A stretch of DNA of 64,000 nt from Candidatus Sulfopaludibacter sp. SbA3. GTDB taxonomy: Bacteria > Acidobacteriota > Terriglobia > Bryobacterales > Bryobacteraceae. The notes under the pieces are model-generated. The model did not search any database. It had not been told where the DNA came from and saw only the letters and a list, made by a program, of their open reading frames with translations. Positions 7,963 through 16,394 of the stretch are shown in pieces. The stretch's first letter is position 1, and each line of letters opens with the position of its first letter. The stretch lies in NCBI GenBank assembly GCA_945890485.1, contig CAMDCN010000014.1, forward strand, positions 1-64,000. The letters run 5' to 3'. A program made the translations under genes and the position numbers.

Positions 7963-7988
7963 TCGTACTCCTTCAGGGGTGAGTACGA
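7963..7988 (-). promoter_or_regulatory. Leader hairpin overlapping the ribosome site of the DUF4331 gene
   Basis: Reading leftwards, TCGTACTC (7988-7981) pairs perfectly with GAGTACGA (7970-7963) over a 10-base loop. The AAGGAG ribosome site (7973-7968) lies half in the loop and half in the 3' arm, 14 bases before the ATG. Folding would hinder ribosome binding, as in simple RNA thermometers or translational attenuators. This is an inference from sequence only. Confidence 0.4.
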
Positions 7989-8057
7989 GAGGGGGCGGGG
8001 ATTGGATGTGAGGGGGAGGGGAATTTTTTGAATTCCCCTTCGCGCGGGGGTGTCAGA

Positions 8058-8336
8058 TCAGGCGCCGTACTGTTTGGCGAGGGCGGCGCCGACTTCGGCG
8101 TCTTCGACGACGGGATGGATGGACATGATGAGGACTTCGGACCAGGAGAGAGAGAAAGCGTGCATGGCTGCGGGGTCGTCGGATTCGAATAGGGAGGTAC
8201 CGCCGCTGAGGTCGCAGTTGTGCCAGCGGCCGAGGAGTTTGAGGCCGGTGGGATAGGCGGCCTGGCCGCTGAGGAATCGTTTGGCCGCTTCGGGGAGGCA
8301 GCCGGGACGGATGGAATAGGTGGAAATGAACTTCAT
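8058..8336 (-). CDS. DUF3303-type small protein
   Basis: A 92-residue cytoplasmic protein with the dimeric alpha/beta-barrel look of DUF3303: MKFISTYSIRPGCLPEAAKRF, then LKLLGRWHNCDLSGGTSLFESDD, then WSEVLIMSIHPVVEDAEVG. The ATG at 8336 was chosen over upstream in-frame codons because an AGGAG site precedes it and the family starts there. Function of the family is unknown; the fold usually binds small ligands. It lies 105 bp upstream of, and on the same strand as, the DUF4331 gene. Confidence 0.85.
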   Translation of the reverse strand: MKFISTYSIRPGCLPEAAKRFLSGQAAYPTGLKLLGRWHNCDLSGGTSLFESDDPAAMHAFSLSWSEVLIMSIHPVVEDAEVGAALAKQYGA

Positions 8337-8401
8337 TTTCGTCTCCTGGGGATTGGTGGGGGAGGTACCCGGCGAGATGTTATAGCGAGTGATTTCTGGA
8401 G

Positions 8402-8566
8402 TCAATGGCTACTTGGGGATGGTGACAGAGAGAGGCTTGGTGATCCGTTGCCGGCGACGGTCCGGTCGAGGAACCAGAGGAGGCCGCGGACGGTGGCCAT
8501 GAGGGCGAAGACCTTGACGGTAAGCAGCAGGTTGTTCTGCGGCGGAGTTTGGTTGTTTCCAGTCAT
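8402..8566 (-). CDS. Possible 54-residue single-span membrane protein
   Basis: A short frame begins with ATG at 8566 behind an AAGGA site 8 bases upstream. It encodes MTGNNQTPPQNNLLLTVKVF, a hydrophobic-aromatic segment (FALMATVRGLLWFLDRTVA) and a Ser/Pro tail. It competes with a longer overlapping frame on the same strand (8409-8906). The clear ribosome site and membrane-like segment favour it, but size and lack of recognised homologues keep confidence low. Confidence 0.4.
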   Translation of the reverse strand: MTGNNQTPPQNNLLLTVKVFALMATVRGLLWFLDRTVAGNGSPSLSLSPSPSSH

Positions 8567-8906
8567 TTTGATTTTCCTTGAGGGGTTGGAGGGTGAAGGC
8601 GTGCGGACGCGAGGGAGCGGCGGCGCTGATCGCGTCGGGAGGAGAGAGGGGAGCGGCCGGTGCGGGAGTGGAGGTGGATGGAGGTGGGGAGGGGCGAATT
8701 GGCGCGGGCGTTCTGGCGCTCGATTGTGGGCGGAGCCGGGGTTCGTTGTGGACCTGAGCGGGGGCTACAGGATCGGCGGAGCGGAGGGTGGCGCCGGTGG
8801 GTTCGCCGGGGACGCTGGCTTGAGGAGGCAGCAAGAACGCGGTGGACTGGTGAAGCAGGAGCAGGAGGAGCAGCTTGACGAGGCTCGTCCGGCAGTGGGG
8901 CGCCAT
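8409..8906 (-). CDS. Doubtful exported Pro/Ala-rich protein
   Basis: This 165-codon frame opens with a plausible signal sequence (TSLVKLLLLLLLHQSTAFL). The rest is a low-complexity Pro/Ala/Ser/Arg stretch without recognisable domains, and its 3' half overlaps the 54-residue frame in another register. It may be a real exported low-complexity protein whose C-terminus is overprinted, or chance openness in GC-rich DNA. Apart from it, the stretch 8567-8973 holds nothing I can name. Confidence 0.3.
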   Translation of the reverse strand: MAPHCRTSLVKLLLLLLLHQSTAFLLPPQASVPGEPTGATLRSADPVAPAQVHNEPRLRPQSSARTPAPIRPSPPPSTSTPAPAAPLSPPDAISAAAPSRPHAFTLQPLKENQNDWKQPNSAAEQPAAYRQGLRPHGHRPRPPLVPRPDRRRQRITKPLSVTIPK

Positions 8907-8973
8907 CAGGATCAGCTTCGATTTTATCGTGGATGCTTGTAAGTTGATAGGCTTGGGCTTAGAAAGGAGCGTT

Positions 8974-9495
8974 ATGTTGCGGATTATTTGTTTGGCGCTA
9001 TTGGGAGTGGTGGGCTGCGGGCAGGCGCCGACGGCGGTGAAGGAGGGGAAGGGGCATACGGCGTTGGGGCCGCTGACGGAGGCGGCGCAGCCGAAGGAGG
9101 TCCGGCGGGGAGTGATCTATGTGCCGGCGCATTCGAGTGTTTATTGGGGATTCGACCGGGTGGAGAGTGAGATGGCGATTACGCTGTACATCCGGAATTT
9201 GGATCAGAAGCAAGGCATTGTGATTCACTCGGCGCGGTACTTTGATTCGGCCGGAAAGTTAGTCCGGAACTATGTGGAGCAGCCGGGGATGCTGGGGCCG
9301 ATGGCGACGGCGGACTATGTGATTCAGCGCATGGACACGAGTGGGGGCACGGGCGCGAGCTTTGTGGTGGAGTGGTCCGGCGCGGCGGATGGGGAGGCGC
9401 CGATGGCGGAGGCGGTGATGATTGGACAGCATGGGAACCTGGGTATTTCGTTTACGAGCGTGGGGCGGACGTTGGGGGATCAGCCGGCGCGCTAG
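8974..9495 (+). CDS. DUF3124 lipoprotein
   Basis: A 173-residue protein. ATG at 8974 follows an AAAGGAGC site, and the product begins with a lipoprotein signal (MLRIICLALLGVVGC, lipobox VVGC). The mature part has the DUF3124 pattern: RGVIYVPAHSSVYWG, ITLYIRNLDQKQGIVIHSARYFDSAG, a GPMATADYVI strand, and GTGASFVVEWSG. Function of the domain is unknown; it is found in exported proteins. Its last 4 bases overlap the end of the convergent TPR gene. Confidence 0.85.
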   Translation: MLRIICLALLGVVGCGQAPTAVKEGKGHTALGPLTEAAQPKEVRRGVIYVPAHSSVYWGFDRVESEMAITLYIRNLDQKQGIVIHSARYFDSAGKLVRNYVEQPGMLGPMATADYVIQRMDTSGGTGASFVVEWSGAADGEAPMAEAVMIGQHGNLGISFTSVGRTLGDQPAR

Positions 9496-10451
9496 CGGCG
9501 GCGGGCGAGGTCGGCGACGTCGACGGAGTGTCCGGTGAATGCGGAGGCTCCGACCGCGCGGGCGCGGGATTCGGCGGCGCGGGCTTCCGTTTTGCGGCCC
9601 AGCTTGCGGAGGACGGCGGCGTGGAAGTCAAGGAGGGCGCCGGTGCGAGGGCTGGCGGGGCCGCAGCGAAGTTCGACGATGGCGAGGGTGCGGACAACGT
9701 GGCGGTCGGCTTCAGAGTAGCGCCGGGTCGCCTGGTAGACGTAGGCGAGATTGGCATGGGTGTAGGCCATGGCCAGAGTGTCGGTGAAACCAGCGCGCTC
9801 ACCGATACCGAGGGCGCGAAGGAGGGTCTCTTCGGATTCCTGGTAGCGTTTGGCTTCCCGGTAGGCGATGGCGAGATTGTTGAGGGCCGTCATGGCGGAG
9901 GTGGTTTGCGTCTCGCCGCGCTTTTCGATGATCGCCCAGGCTTCTCGGTTGAGGGCGGCGGATTGGCTGGGGTTGCCGCGCACGAGCGCCAGGGCCGCCA
10001 GGGTGCCGAGGAGGTCGATGCGGTCGGTCGAGAGGGGCGCTTCGGATTCCAGGCGCGCGAGCCATTTGCCGAGAGGCAGACGTTCCGCTTGGCCGAGCCT
10101 GCGGAGTTCGATGTAGACGCAGGCGAGGCGATTGACGATGCGGTTGAGGCTGAGTGCGTTGGGACCGAGGAGGTCCTGGGAGAGGGTGAGGAGGCGCCGG
10201 AGGCAGGGTTCGGACTGCGCGGCCTGGCCGATGTCCTGGTAGTGGGCGCAGGCGAGATCGAGGCTCCGGACGAGATCGGCGGGATCGGCGCTGCGGGCGG
10301 CGGACTCAACGGCGGCCTTGAATTCAGCGGACGCCTGTTCGATGCGACCTTGCGTTTCGAGGAGGGCCGCACGTTCGAGATGGGCGTTGGTAGCGGGGCT
10401 GCAGAGAGCGGCCGAGAACGAGCAGAGGATGAAGAGAATCGTTCGGAACAT
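9492..10451 (-). CDS. Exported tetratricopeptide-repeat protein
   Basis: A 319-residue protein with a signal peptide (MFRTILFILCSFSAALC). It is made of TPR units of the type in kinesin-light-chain-like and signal-transduction TPR proteins: ALLETQGRIEQASAEFKAAV, LNNLAIAYREAKRYQESEET, THANLAYVYQATRRYSEADR, LLDFHAAVLRKLGRKTEA. It is a likely protein-interaction scaffold in the periplasm. A GGGAG site precedes the ATG. It is convergent with the DUF3124 gene and divergent from the PrsW-type gene; 173 bp separate the latter two starts. The partner is unknown. Confidence 0.82.
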   Translation of the reverse strand: MFRTILFILCSFSAALCSPATNAHLERAALLETQGRIEQASAEFKAAVESAARSADPADLVRSLDLACAHYQDIGQAAQSEPCLRRLLTLSQDLLGPNALSLNRIVNRLACVYIELRRLGQAERLPLGKWLARLESEAPLSTDRIDLLGTLAALALVRGNPSQSAALNREAWAIIEKRGETQTTSAMTALNNLAIAYREAKRYQESEETLLRALGIGERAGFTDTLAMAYTHANLAYVYQATRRYSEADRHVVRTLAIVELRCGPASPRTGALLDFHAAVLRKLGRKTEARAAESRARAVGASAFTGHSVDVADLARRR

Positions 10452-10624
10452 GTGGGGATCTCCCTAAGGGTGATTCCCAACGACAGTTGACCCAATCTAC
10501 AGACTCTTTACGAGCTGATTGGTGTTTAGGATCCCAAATTTTTTTTCGCGTTTCGATTGCGCCAAAGCAGAGTATGATGTCCGGGATCCCTATTCCTTTT
10601 TTGCTTCGACGGTGAGGTCTTTCG

Positions 10625-12031
10625 ATGAACTGTGCCAATTGTGGCTTTGCGTTGACGGCTGGAGCGCCCGCCTGCGGGCGATGCGGGCACCCGGTGGCGG
10701 CTGCTCCCAATGCCTGCCGGGGTTGCGGGATGGCGATACCGCCGGGGTATTCACATTGCCATCGCTGCGCGAATCCGCAGCCGCAAGCGCAACCGCAGCC
10801 ACAGTATCAACAACCGGCCTCATTTCAGCCGCAGGCGGCGGGGACAGTTCCCTGCCCCCGCTGCCGGGGTCAGGTAGTGATCGGCTCGGCGTCGTGCCCA
10901 ACCTGCGGGTATGTGCCCGGGGTGGATCCGGCTCCGCAGGCGCAGTGGCCTCCGCAGCAACCAGCCGGGCCCAAGGCGAGCGTGGCGGCGAACTTCTGGA
11001 TGCAGGTGGACAAGCATGCCAGTCTGGACAAGCTGGAGGGTTTCAGCCTGAAGGAGATGTTCTCCGAGGTGTTCCGGAAACGGACGCAGGACGAGGTGGA
11101 CGACTACTTTCAGGTGGGGACGCGACTGACGACGCCGGACATCACAGAGGTGCCGACGGGATGGCCGAAGCCATGGTTCTTCGGGCGGATGCTGATGTTT
11201 GTGGGGCTGCTGTACCTCGTGCAGTATCTGGCGTTTCAACAGTTCCGGAACTCCTTGATGCTGCCGGGCATGATGATTACCGGGGCTTTGGCGATGCCGT
11301 TTGCGACGGCGATTCTGTTTTTTGAGTTGAACGCGCCGCGCAACGTGTCGTTTCCACGGGTGTTGACGCTATTGTGCGCGGGGGGCGTGCTTTCGATCTT
11401 CGTCTCGCTGATCGGGTTTGAGCTGACGTCGCTGCACCGGTATCTGGGAGCACCGGCGGCGGGGGTTGTGGAAGAGACGGGGAAGTTGATCGCCGTCGTT
11501 TTGATGGTACGGAAAGGGGACAAGATGTACATCCTGAACGGGTGCTTGTTCGGGGCGGCGGTGGGGGCCGGGTTTGCCGCATTTGAGAGCGCGGGATATG
11601 CGTTCAACGCCTTCCTGTCCGGGCTGCCGGATAAGTCGCAGGCGGGAATCATGTTTGCCGCGCAGGGGATGGTGAAGTCGATTATGCTGCGCGGGATGTT
11701 GGCTCCGTTCGGACATGTGGCCTGGACCGGGATTACTGCCGGGGTGCTGTGGAGGGCGAGGGCGCACAAGAGTTCCCTGGCCGACGCGATGATGGACGGA
11801 AAGTTCCTGCGGGCTTTCTTCATCGTGGTGCTGCTGCATGCAACATGGAACTTTACGGCAGGGTTTGGTCTGTTGATCGCGTTGCCGTTTATGGCGTTTG
11901 TGGGGGTAGTGAGCTGGTACCTTGTGTTCGGCATTGTGCAGCAGGGCCTGCGGCAGGTAAGCGGGGCGCAGACGATGACGAAGACGGGCGTGCTGCGGGC
12001 GTTTGACCCGAGCGCTATGAAGCAGGGGTGA
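10625..12031 (+). CDS. PrsW-family intramembrane protease with three N-terminal zinc ribbons
   Basis: A 468-residue protein. Residues 1-100 contain three CxxC-10-CxxC zinc ribbons with identical spacing (Cys 3/6/17/20, 31/34/45/48, 77/80/91/94), separated by Pro/Gln linkers. Residues 180-460 form a multi-span membrane domain with the PrsW signatures: VVEETGKL (Glu283/284), AAFESAGYAF (Glu321), FGHVAWTG (His364) and LLHATWN (His405). Known: PrsW-type glutamic or metallo-proteases cut membrane anti-sigma factors in site-1 proteolysis. Inferred: the ribbons sense a signal or recruit substrate. No anti-sigma gene is adjacent. Confidence 0.88.
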   Translation: MNCANCGFALTAGAPACGRCGHPVAAAPNACRGCGMAIPPGYSHCHRCANPQPQAQPQPQYQQPASFQPQAAGTVPCPRCRGQVVIGSASCPTCGYVPGVDPAPQAQWPPQQPAGPKASVAANFWMQVDKHASLDKLEGFSLKEMFSEVFRKRTQDEVDDYFQVGTRLTTPDITEVPTGWPKPWFFGRMLMFVGLLYLVQYLAFQQFRNSLMLPGMMITGALAMPFATAILFFELNAPRNVSFPRVLTLLCAGGVLSIFVSLIGFELTSLHRYLGAPAAGVVEETGKLIAVVLMVRKGDKMYILNGCLFGAAVGAGFAAFESAGYAFNAFLSGLPDKSQAGIMFAAQGMVKSIMLRGMLAPFGHVAWTGITAGVLWRARAHKSSLADAMMDGKFLRAFFIVVLLHATWNFTAGFGLLIALPFMAFVGVVSWYLVFGIVQQGLRQVSGAQTMTKTGVLRAFDPSAMKQG

Positions 12032-12797
12032 GCGGGCGGCCGATGAGATAGGGCACTTTCAGCGGATTGCCGGGGATAGCGAGTTCGCCGCTCTCCCAGC
12101 GGTAGTCCGCCGGAGGGAGCGTGCGGGTAAAGGCCTCGAGTTCAGCGGCGTGGTAGGTGCGGAGGTTGGATACGAGGCCGTCCCAGAAGATCAGCAGCGG
12201 GAGGATGGGAACCAGGTAGGTGAAAACGACCTGGAACCAGGAGAGCGGCCGGACCTTGGGCGTGAGAACGAGGACGAGCAAGGGGATGAGAAGACACAGG
12301 ACGATCGCCAAGGGCTTGCGGGCGGTGGCTTCGAAGATGCAGATGGGCTGGCGTTGATCGGCGGCGTTGCGAAGGATTTGGAGAACGGCGGCGGGGCGGC
12401 AATGATGAAGGGAGGCGAACATGGTGCGGACTCCGGACAGGGTGGGCGGGACGCGGGTGGCATCGACCGGATCCGGCCAGTAGCGGATGTTTGCGCCGTC
12501 GCCCAGTGGAAAGTCGCGTTCCCGGCCGTTGGGGTAGAGGTCAGTGAGGGTGATGCTAACGGGGTAGCCGAGGGTGGCGAGTTCACTGGCGACGGCCCGG
12601 ATGGGCCCACCGGAGCCCGAGCCGAGATCGATGATCGCGTTAAGCTGGCCCGGGGTGAGCACTGTGCTCAGCCGTTCGGCCCAAAGTTTTGGGAAAGGGG
12701 TAATGCTGTAGGCCGCGACGAGGTAGGCCGTCATCGCGACCCGGAGCGGAGCAGGAAACCACGATTGATCTTCAAACTCGAACCAGTGCACGCGCAT
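12015..12797 (-). CDS. Class I SAM-methyltransferase-like protein with two membrane segments
   Basis: A 260-residue protein. The motif I glycine loop IIDLGSGSGG (55-64) and ITLTDLYPN (acidic residue after strand 2) mark a Rossmann methyltransferase, and SLHHCRP sits where the post-motif-II/III region is expected. Two strongly hydrophobic segments follow at about 163-180 and 189-206, so the enzyme is probably membrane-bound with a C-terminal soluble tail. The substrate is unknown; a lipid or quinone-like substrate would fit the topology. Its last 17 bp overlap the end of the PrsW-type gene. Confidence 0.75.
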   Translation of the reverse strand: MRVHWFEFEDQSWFPAPLRVAMTAYLVAAYSITPFPKLWAERLSTVLTPGQLNAIIDLGSGSGGPIRAVASELATLGYPVSITLTDLYPNGRERDFPLGDGANIRYWPDPVDATRVPPTLSGVRTMFASLHHCRPAAVLQILRNAADQRQPICIFEATARKPLAIVLCLLIPLLVLVLTPKVRPLSWFQVVFTYLVPILPLLIFWDGLVSNLRTYHAAELEAFTRTLPPADYRWESGELAIPGNPLKVPYLIGRPLTPAS

Positions 12798-12820
12798 GCG
12801 CTTGATTCTATCCGCTGAGT

Positions 12821-14863
12821 TTACGGCGGGGTGAGGGGGTGGAACTGGGCTCCGGTCTTCAGGTCGACCGGGAAGATAAGGCCGGCTTGTTTGTCAGCGA
12901 TCCAGAGGCGCTGCTGGTGAATGGCGAGGGCGACGGGGTCTCCGAAATTGTAGTTCTTGAGGAATGTGTAGTTGCGGCCGACGAACTGGGTCCAGCGGGT
13001 AGTGAGCGGCCGGTTGGGCGGGGCGGGGGCTTTGACGGTGAAGATGCTGTCGCGATGTTCATCGGCGAGGAAAAGGCGGGCGGAGGCTGAGTCGTAGACG
13101 ATGGACCAGGGGTCGGCGAGGGGAGAATCGTCGGCAAAGGCGAGGAGGCCAGCGGCGGGGGCGTTGAGATCGAGAAGGAGCACGCGGCCGCGGCGGGTGT
13201 CAGTGGCGAAGAGGCGGCGGCCGGATTCGTCCAGAGCGAAGGAGGAGATGCGGGCTGGGCTGTTGGTGAGGCGTTGCGGGGCGCCGGTGCGGGGGAATGC
13301 CCAGATGGTGCCGCTGGGGCTGGCGACGTAAAGGCGTTGGGCGGACGTGTCCCAAGCCATGGCAGTGGGGGCGCCGGTAAAGTCGAGGCCGGGTTGGCGG
13401 AGGTCGAAGGTACGGTTCTCTCGCTGGGCGCCGTTGGGGTGGTATTCGTCAATGACGATAGCACCGCCGCGCAGGAGGAGCGAGATGAAGAGAACCTCGC
13501 GAGGACCGCCGGGGAAACGTACGGTGCCAGCCGCGGCGGCGCCGGCGAGGGAGCCCTGGGCAAAGGGGATGATCTGACCGGAGGCGGACTGGCGTTGCAC
13601 TGGAGTATGCAGGACGGACAGGGAACGGTCGAGGCGGTAGACTCCCTGGTCCGTGAGGAGGAAAAGTTGGTTGGAGGCGACCAGCAGTTGGCGAGGTGCG
13701 GCGGAGAGGGAGCAGGTGATGAGGAGCATGGCCCCAGCGATTTTGGTCGCATTCGGGGTAAGGAGCTTTTCGACCCAGTCGATGACGAAGCCCAGGCCGC
13801 GGAAGCCGATCAGAAGACCGAAGAGGAGGACGGGGATCGCTTGGTTGAGACGGAGTTCGGTCTGTAGGAAGCCGACGCGGCTCTGGGTGAGGTAGAGCAG
13901 GAGCCATGCAGCGATGCCATAGATCGCGACCGCAACGGTGGTGCGCTTCCAGGCGGCTAGTTTGACGGGTTGCTTGCGAGCGTAGGTGGCCGCCAGCGGC
14001 AGAGCGGAGCCGAGGACAGTGCCGCAGAGGAGGCAGCCGAGCAGGAGATACCAGGGCAAGGCGATTTGGTAGGGAACGGCGAATTCCTGCGAAGAAACCG
14101 GGCCACCTTCGAGGAGGCGGAAGTGGATTTTGAGTCGAACGAACTGGGGTTGTTCGGTGAGCGGAACGGCGAAGGCATGGGTCCATTGGGACCAGGGGAT
14201 GTGAGCGGAGAGCGTGAGTTCGGCGCTTCTGGATTTCGAGAGGTTGGTCCAGGAGTTGGGCGAGGCGGCGGTGGTGGCAGCGCAGCCCTCGACGTGGGAG
14301 AGGGTATGGGAGTCGTCGGACCAGTCGCAGCCAACGATGTTGCCGCCGTGGGCGGGGTGGTTCCAATGCAGGGTGAGTTTGCAGGTACGGGAAGCGCCGA
14401 GACCGATAGGCCAGGCGGAGCACGGTTGGGCGAGGGCGAGGACGGGGGCGGAGCCGTCGATGTAAATGGGGAGGTCGCCGGATTCCACGGTGGCGCCGCG
14501 CTTGATGAGGAAGGGAGCGGAGCCGACGGCGGAGTAATCGTTAGTCTCGTTGGTGGTGAGATCGGCGCCCCAGCAGCGCATGGCGCCGGGATCGCTGAAA
14601 GGGAGGACGTAGAAGCGGCGAAGATCCTGCGGGCCGAGGCCATGGCCGGTGGTGGCGATGCGGAAATTCGCGGTGCGTTGGCAGTCGAAGTTGCGGGGGC
14701 AGCCTTGCGCGAAGCGTTCCGGTGGTTCGAGGCAGGAGGCGGGGCCGAAGTTTTTGAAGGGGTGGAGGTTGAGGCCGAAGCGGGCGTCTTTGAGTTGGAG
14801 ATCAAAGGAGGGCTGGGCCGCAAGGGCGCCAGCGAAGCCGAGGAGGAGGGAGACCGTCCGCAT
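12821..14863 (-). CDS. Exported multi-span protein with C-terminal beta-propeller, probable gene fusion
   Basis: A 680-residue protein with a signal peptide (1-16) and a Cys-rich extracytoplasmic domain (20-265). Membrane segments follow at about 270-291, 307-325 and 343-361. A second signal-peptide-like stretch (374-389, GAMLLITCSLSAAP) leads into a six-bladed-propeller-like region (390-680; repeats such as MAWDTSAQRLYVASPSG, FALDESGRRLFATDTRRGR, IVYDSASARLFLADEHRD). The internal signal with its own Met379 suggests that two genes fused. The role is unknown; propellers commonly bind ligands or partners. Confidence 0.7.
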   Translation of the reverse strand: MRTVSLLLGFAGALAAQPSFDLQLKDARFGLNLHPFKNFGPASCLEPPERFAQGCPRNFDCQRTANFRIATTGHGLGPQDLRRFYVLPFSDPGAMRCWGADLTTNETNDYSAVGSAPFLIKRGATVESGDLPIYIDGSAPVLALAQPCSAWPIGLGASRTCKLTLHWNHPAHGGNIVGCDWSDDSHTLSHVEGCAATTAASPNSWTNLSKSRSAELTLSAHIPWSQWTHAFAVPLTEQPQFVRLKIHFRLLEGGPVSSQEFAVPYQIALPWYLLLGCLLCGTVLGSALPLAATYARKQPVKLAAWKRTTVAVAIYGIAAWLLLYLTQSRVGFLQTELRLNQAIPVLLFGLLIGFRGLGFVIDWVEKLLTPNATKIAGAMLLITCSLSAAPRQLLVASNQLFLLTDQGVYRLDRSLSVLHTPVQRQSASGQIIPFAQGSLAGAAAAGTVRFPGGPREVLFISLLLRGGAIVIDEYHPNGAQRENRTFDLRQPGLDFTGAPTAMAWDTSAQRLYVASPSGTIWAFPRTGAPQRLTNSPARISSFALDESGRRLFATDTRRGRVLLLDLNAPAAGLLAFADDSPLADPWSIVYDSASARLFLADEHRDSIFTVKAPAPPNRPLTTRWTQFVGRNYTFLKNYNFGDPVALAIHQQRLWIADKQAGLIFPVDLKTGAQFHPLTPP

Positions 14864-15021
14864 TGCGGTATGGTGACGCGGAGCGAGGCCGGGGTCAATC
14901 GCCTATTTGATGGGTCCTTGGTCCGCTCAGCAGGCGAAGCAGAAGGCGGCGAGCGCAAAGACACGGGGCCGGGTTTCCTGTTCGCAGCTTGCCACAGGGG
15001 GGCGAGAACCCGGACGGGCTT

Positions 15022-16320
15022 TCAGCGAAAGAGAGCCATCAGCGCATCGGCGAAGAGGCGCATGCCCCGGGCGTCGGGGTGGTTAATGGCATTGAGCAGG
15101 AGCGTGTTGTAGGGGATCCCCTGACGCCAGAGCCGGCCGTATCGGAGCGAAGCGTCAGCGAGAGGGACATTGTGCTTCGCAGTGAACTGGCGGAGGCCTT
15201 CGACGTACGGGCGAGGGTCCTGATCGATCTCGCGTTCCCGCGTGAAAGCCATCCGTTCGGGTTGGACGTAGTGTGGCGTCAGGATGATCCAGTCGGCGCC
15301 GATGGCCTGAAAGTCGGCGAGGAGCTTCGCATAACGCTCCTCCACTCGCGGAGGAGTGAGGCCGGAGTCGTTGACGAACTCGGAGATGACGAGATCGGGT
15401 TTGACGGCAAGCACGGTCTCCTTGTAGTTGTGCGGACTGCCGGGGGGTTCCGCCAGGTAGCTGCCGGTGTTGCGCCCACCCCACGCCTGGGTCAACATTT
15501 CGATGCGGGCTTGGGGATACTGCTGCCGAAGGCGGACGACGAACTGCTCCTGCCAGCGTTGAGTGTCCCGATCAGGAAGATAGGTTGCGTCGGTAACGCT
15601 GTCCCCCCAGGCGAGAATGCGCAGGGGTTGGCCGGCTTGGAGGCGCCGGACCAGCCTCTCGATGACAGGATGGCGCGGACCGCGGGGCGGTTCCGGATGG
15701 GCGGATTCGAGGATGGGGAAGAGGTGATCCGTTTCGAGCTTGGCGATGCCGCGAGGGAGATAGATGTTTCCGAGGTGGCGGTCGCCAGGGGCGAGCACGG
15801 CGAGGGAAGGGGCGGCGGCGCGTGGCTCTCCGGGGCGGAGGGCGATCTTGCCAGCGGCGGTGAGAACCACAGCGTCGAGGCGCATCTGGGCGTGACGGTA
15901 AGTGGCGTAAACGGGCTGGTCGGCAGCGATGCGGCTGCCCGGGAGACGTCCGAACGTGCCCCACACCGGATCCAGTTCGTAGTCAACTCCGGAGGTGAAC
16001 AGGAGGGATTCGGGGCTGGGGCCGGCGCGGAGGGCGAAGCTGGCGGGGTCGAGCAGGTAGGGGCTAGTGGTCTCCTGTGATCGCAGACCTTCGAGCCGGG
16101 CGCCTCTGGCCCAGCCACCGGCCTGGGGATTGAAGAGTGGAAGCGTGAGGTGCTTTTCCGCGGTGACACTGCGGATGACGGGCGGAGCAACGCGGAGGAC
16201 CTGCGGTGCGGCGCCGGGAACAGAAACCTGGACGGCCCAATCGCCGGCCAAGGTGAAGGATGCGGGCGGTTGCGCCCAGGCGGCGACGGCGAAAAGAAGG
16301 CAGACGATAGGGCGCGGCAT
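15022..16320 (-). CDS. Secreted SGNH/GDSL hydrolase
   Basis: A 432-residue protein with signal peptide (MPRPIVCLLFAVAAWAQ) and an N-terminal beta-rich domain (about 20-220). A C-terminal SGNH domain follows: block I ILAWGDSVTD with the nucleophile Ser, block II AWGGRNTG, block III ISEFVNDSG, and block V NHPDARG with the catalytic Asp/His. These enzymes deacylate carbohydrates or esters, and carbohydrate esterase activity fits the export and the polysaccharide-lyase-like neighbour. ATG at 16320 is used; an in-frame TTG lies two codons upstream. Confidence 0.87.
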   Translation of the reverse strand: MPRPIVCLLFAVAAWAQPPASFTLAGDWAVQVSVPGAAPQVLRVAPPVIRSVTAEKHLTLPLFNPQAGGWARGARLEGLRSQETTSPYLLDPASFALRAGPSPESLLFTSGVDYELDPVWGTFGRLPGSRIAADQPVYATYRHAQMRLDAVVLTAAGKIALRPGEPRAAAPSLAVLAPGDRHLGNIYLPRGIAKLETDHLFPILESAHPEPPRGPRHPVIERLVRRLQAGQPLRILAWGDSVTDATYLPDRDTQRWQEQFVVRLRQQYPQARIEMLTQAWGGRNTGSYLAEPPGSPHNYKETVLAVKPDLVISEFVNDSGLTPPRVEERYAKLLADFQAIGADWIILTPHYVQPERMAFTREREIDQDPRPYVEGLRQFTAKHNVPLADASLRYGRLWRQGIPYNTLLLNAINHPDARGMRLFADALMALFR

Positions 16321-16394
16321 CTCCAAAGTGTAAACCCGGAGCGACGGCCGGAATTGGTGAATCCGCCGGCGGGATGGCCACGTCAGAAAAGGGA

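Noticed and set aside
6250-8031. A 593-codon forward frame opposite the DUF4331/TPR operon
   Set aside because: It is almost pure Gly/Ala/Glu/Val low-complexity sequence, the mirror of C-rich codons on the minus strand.
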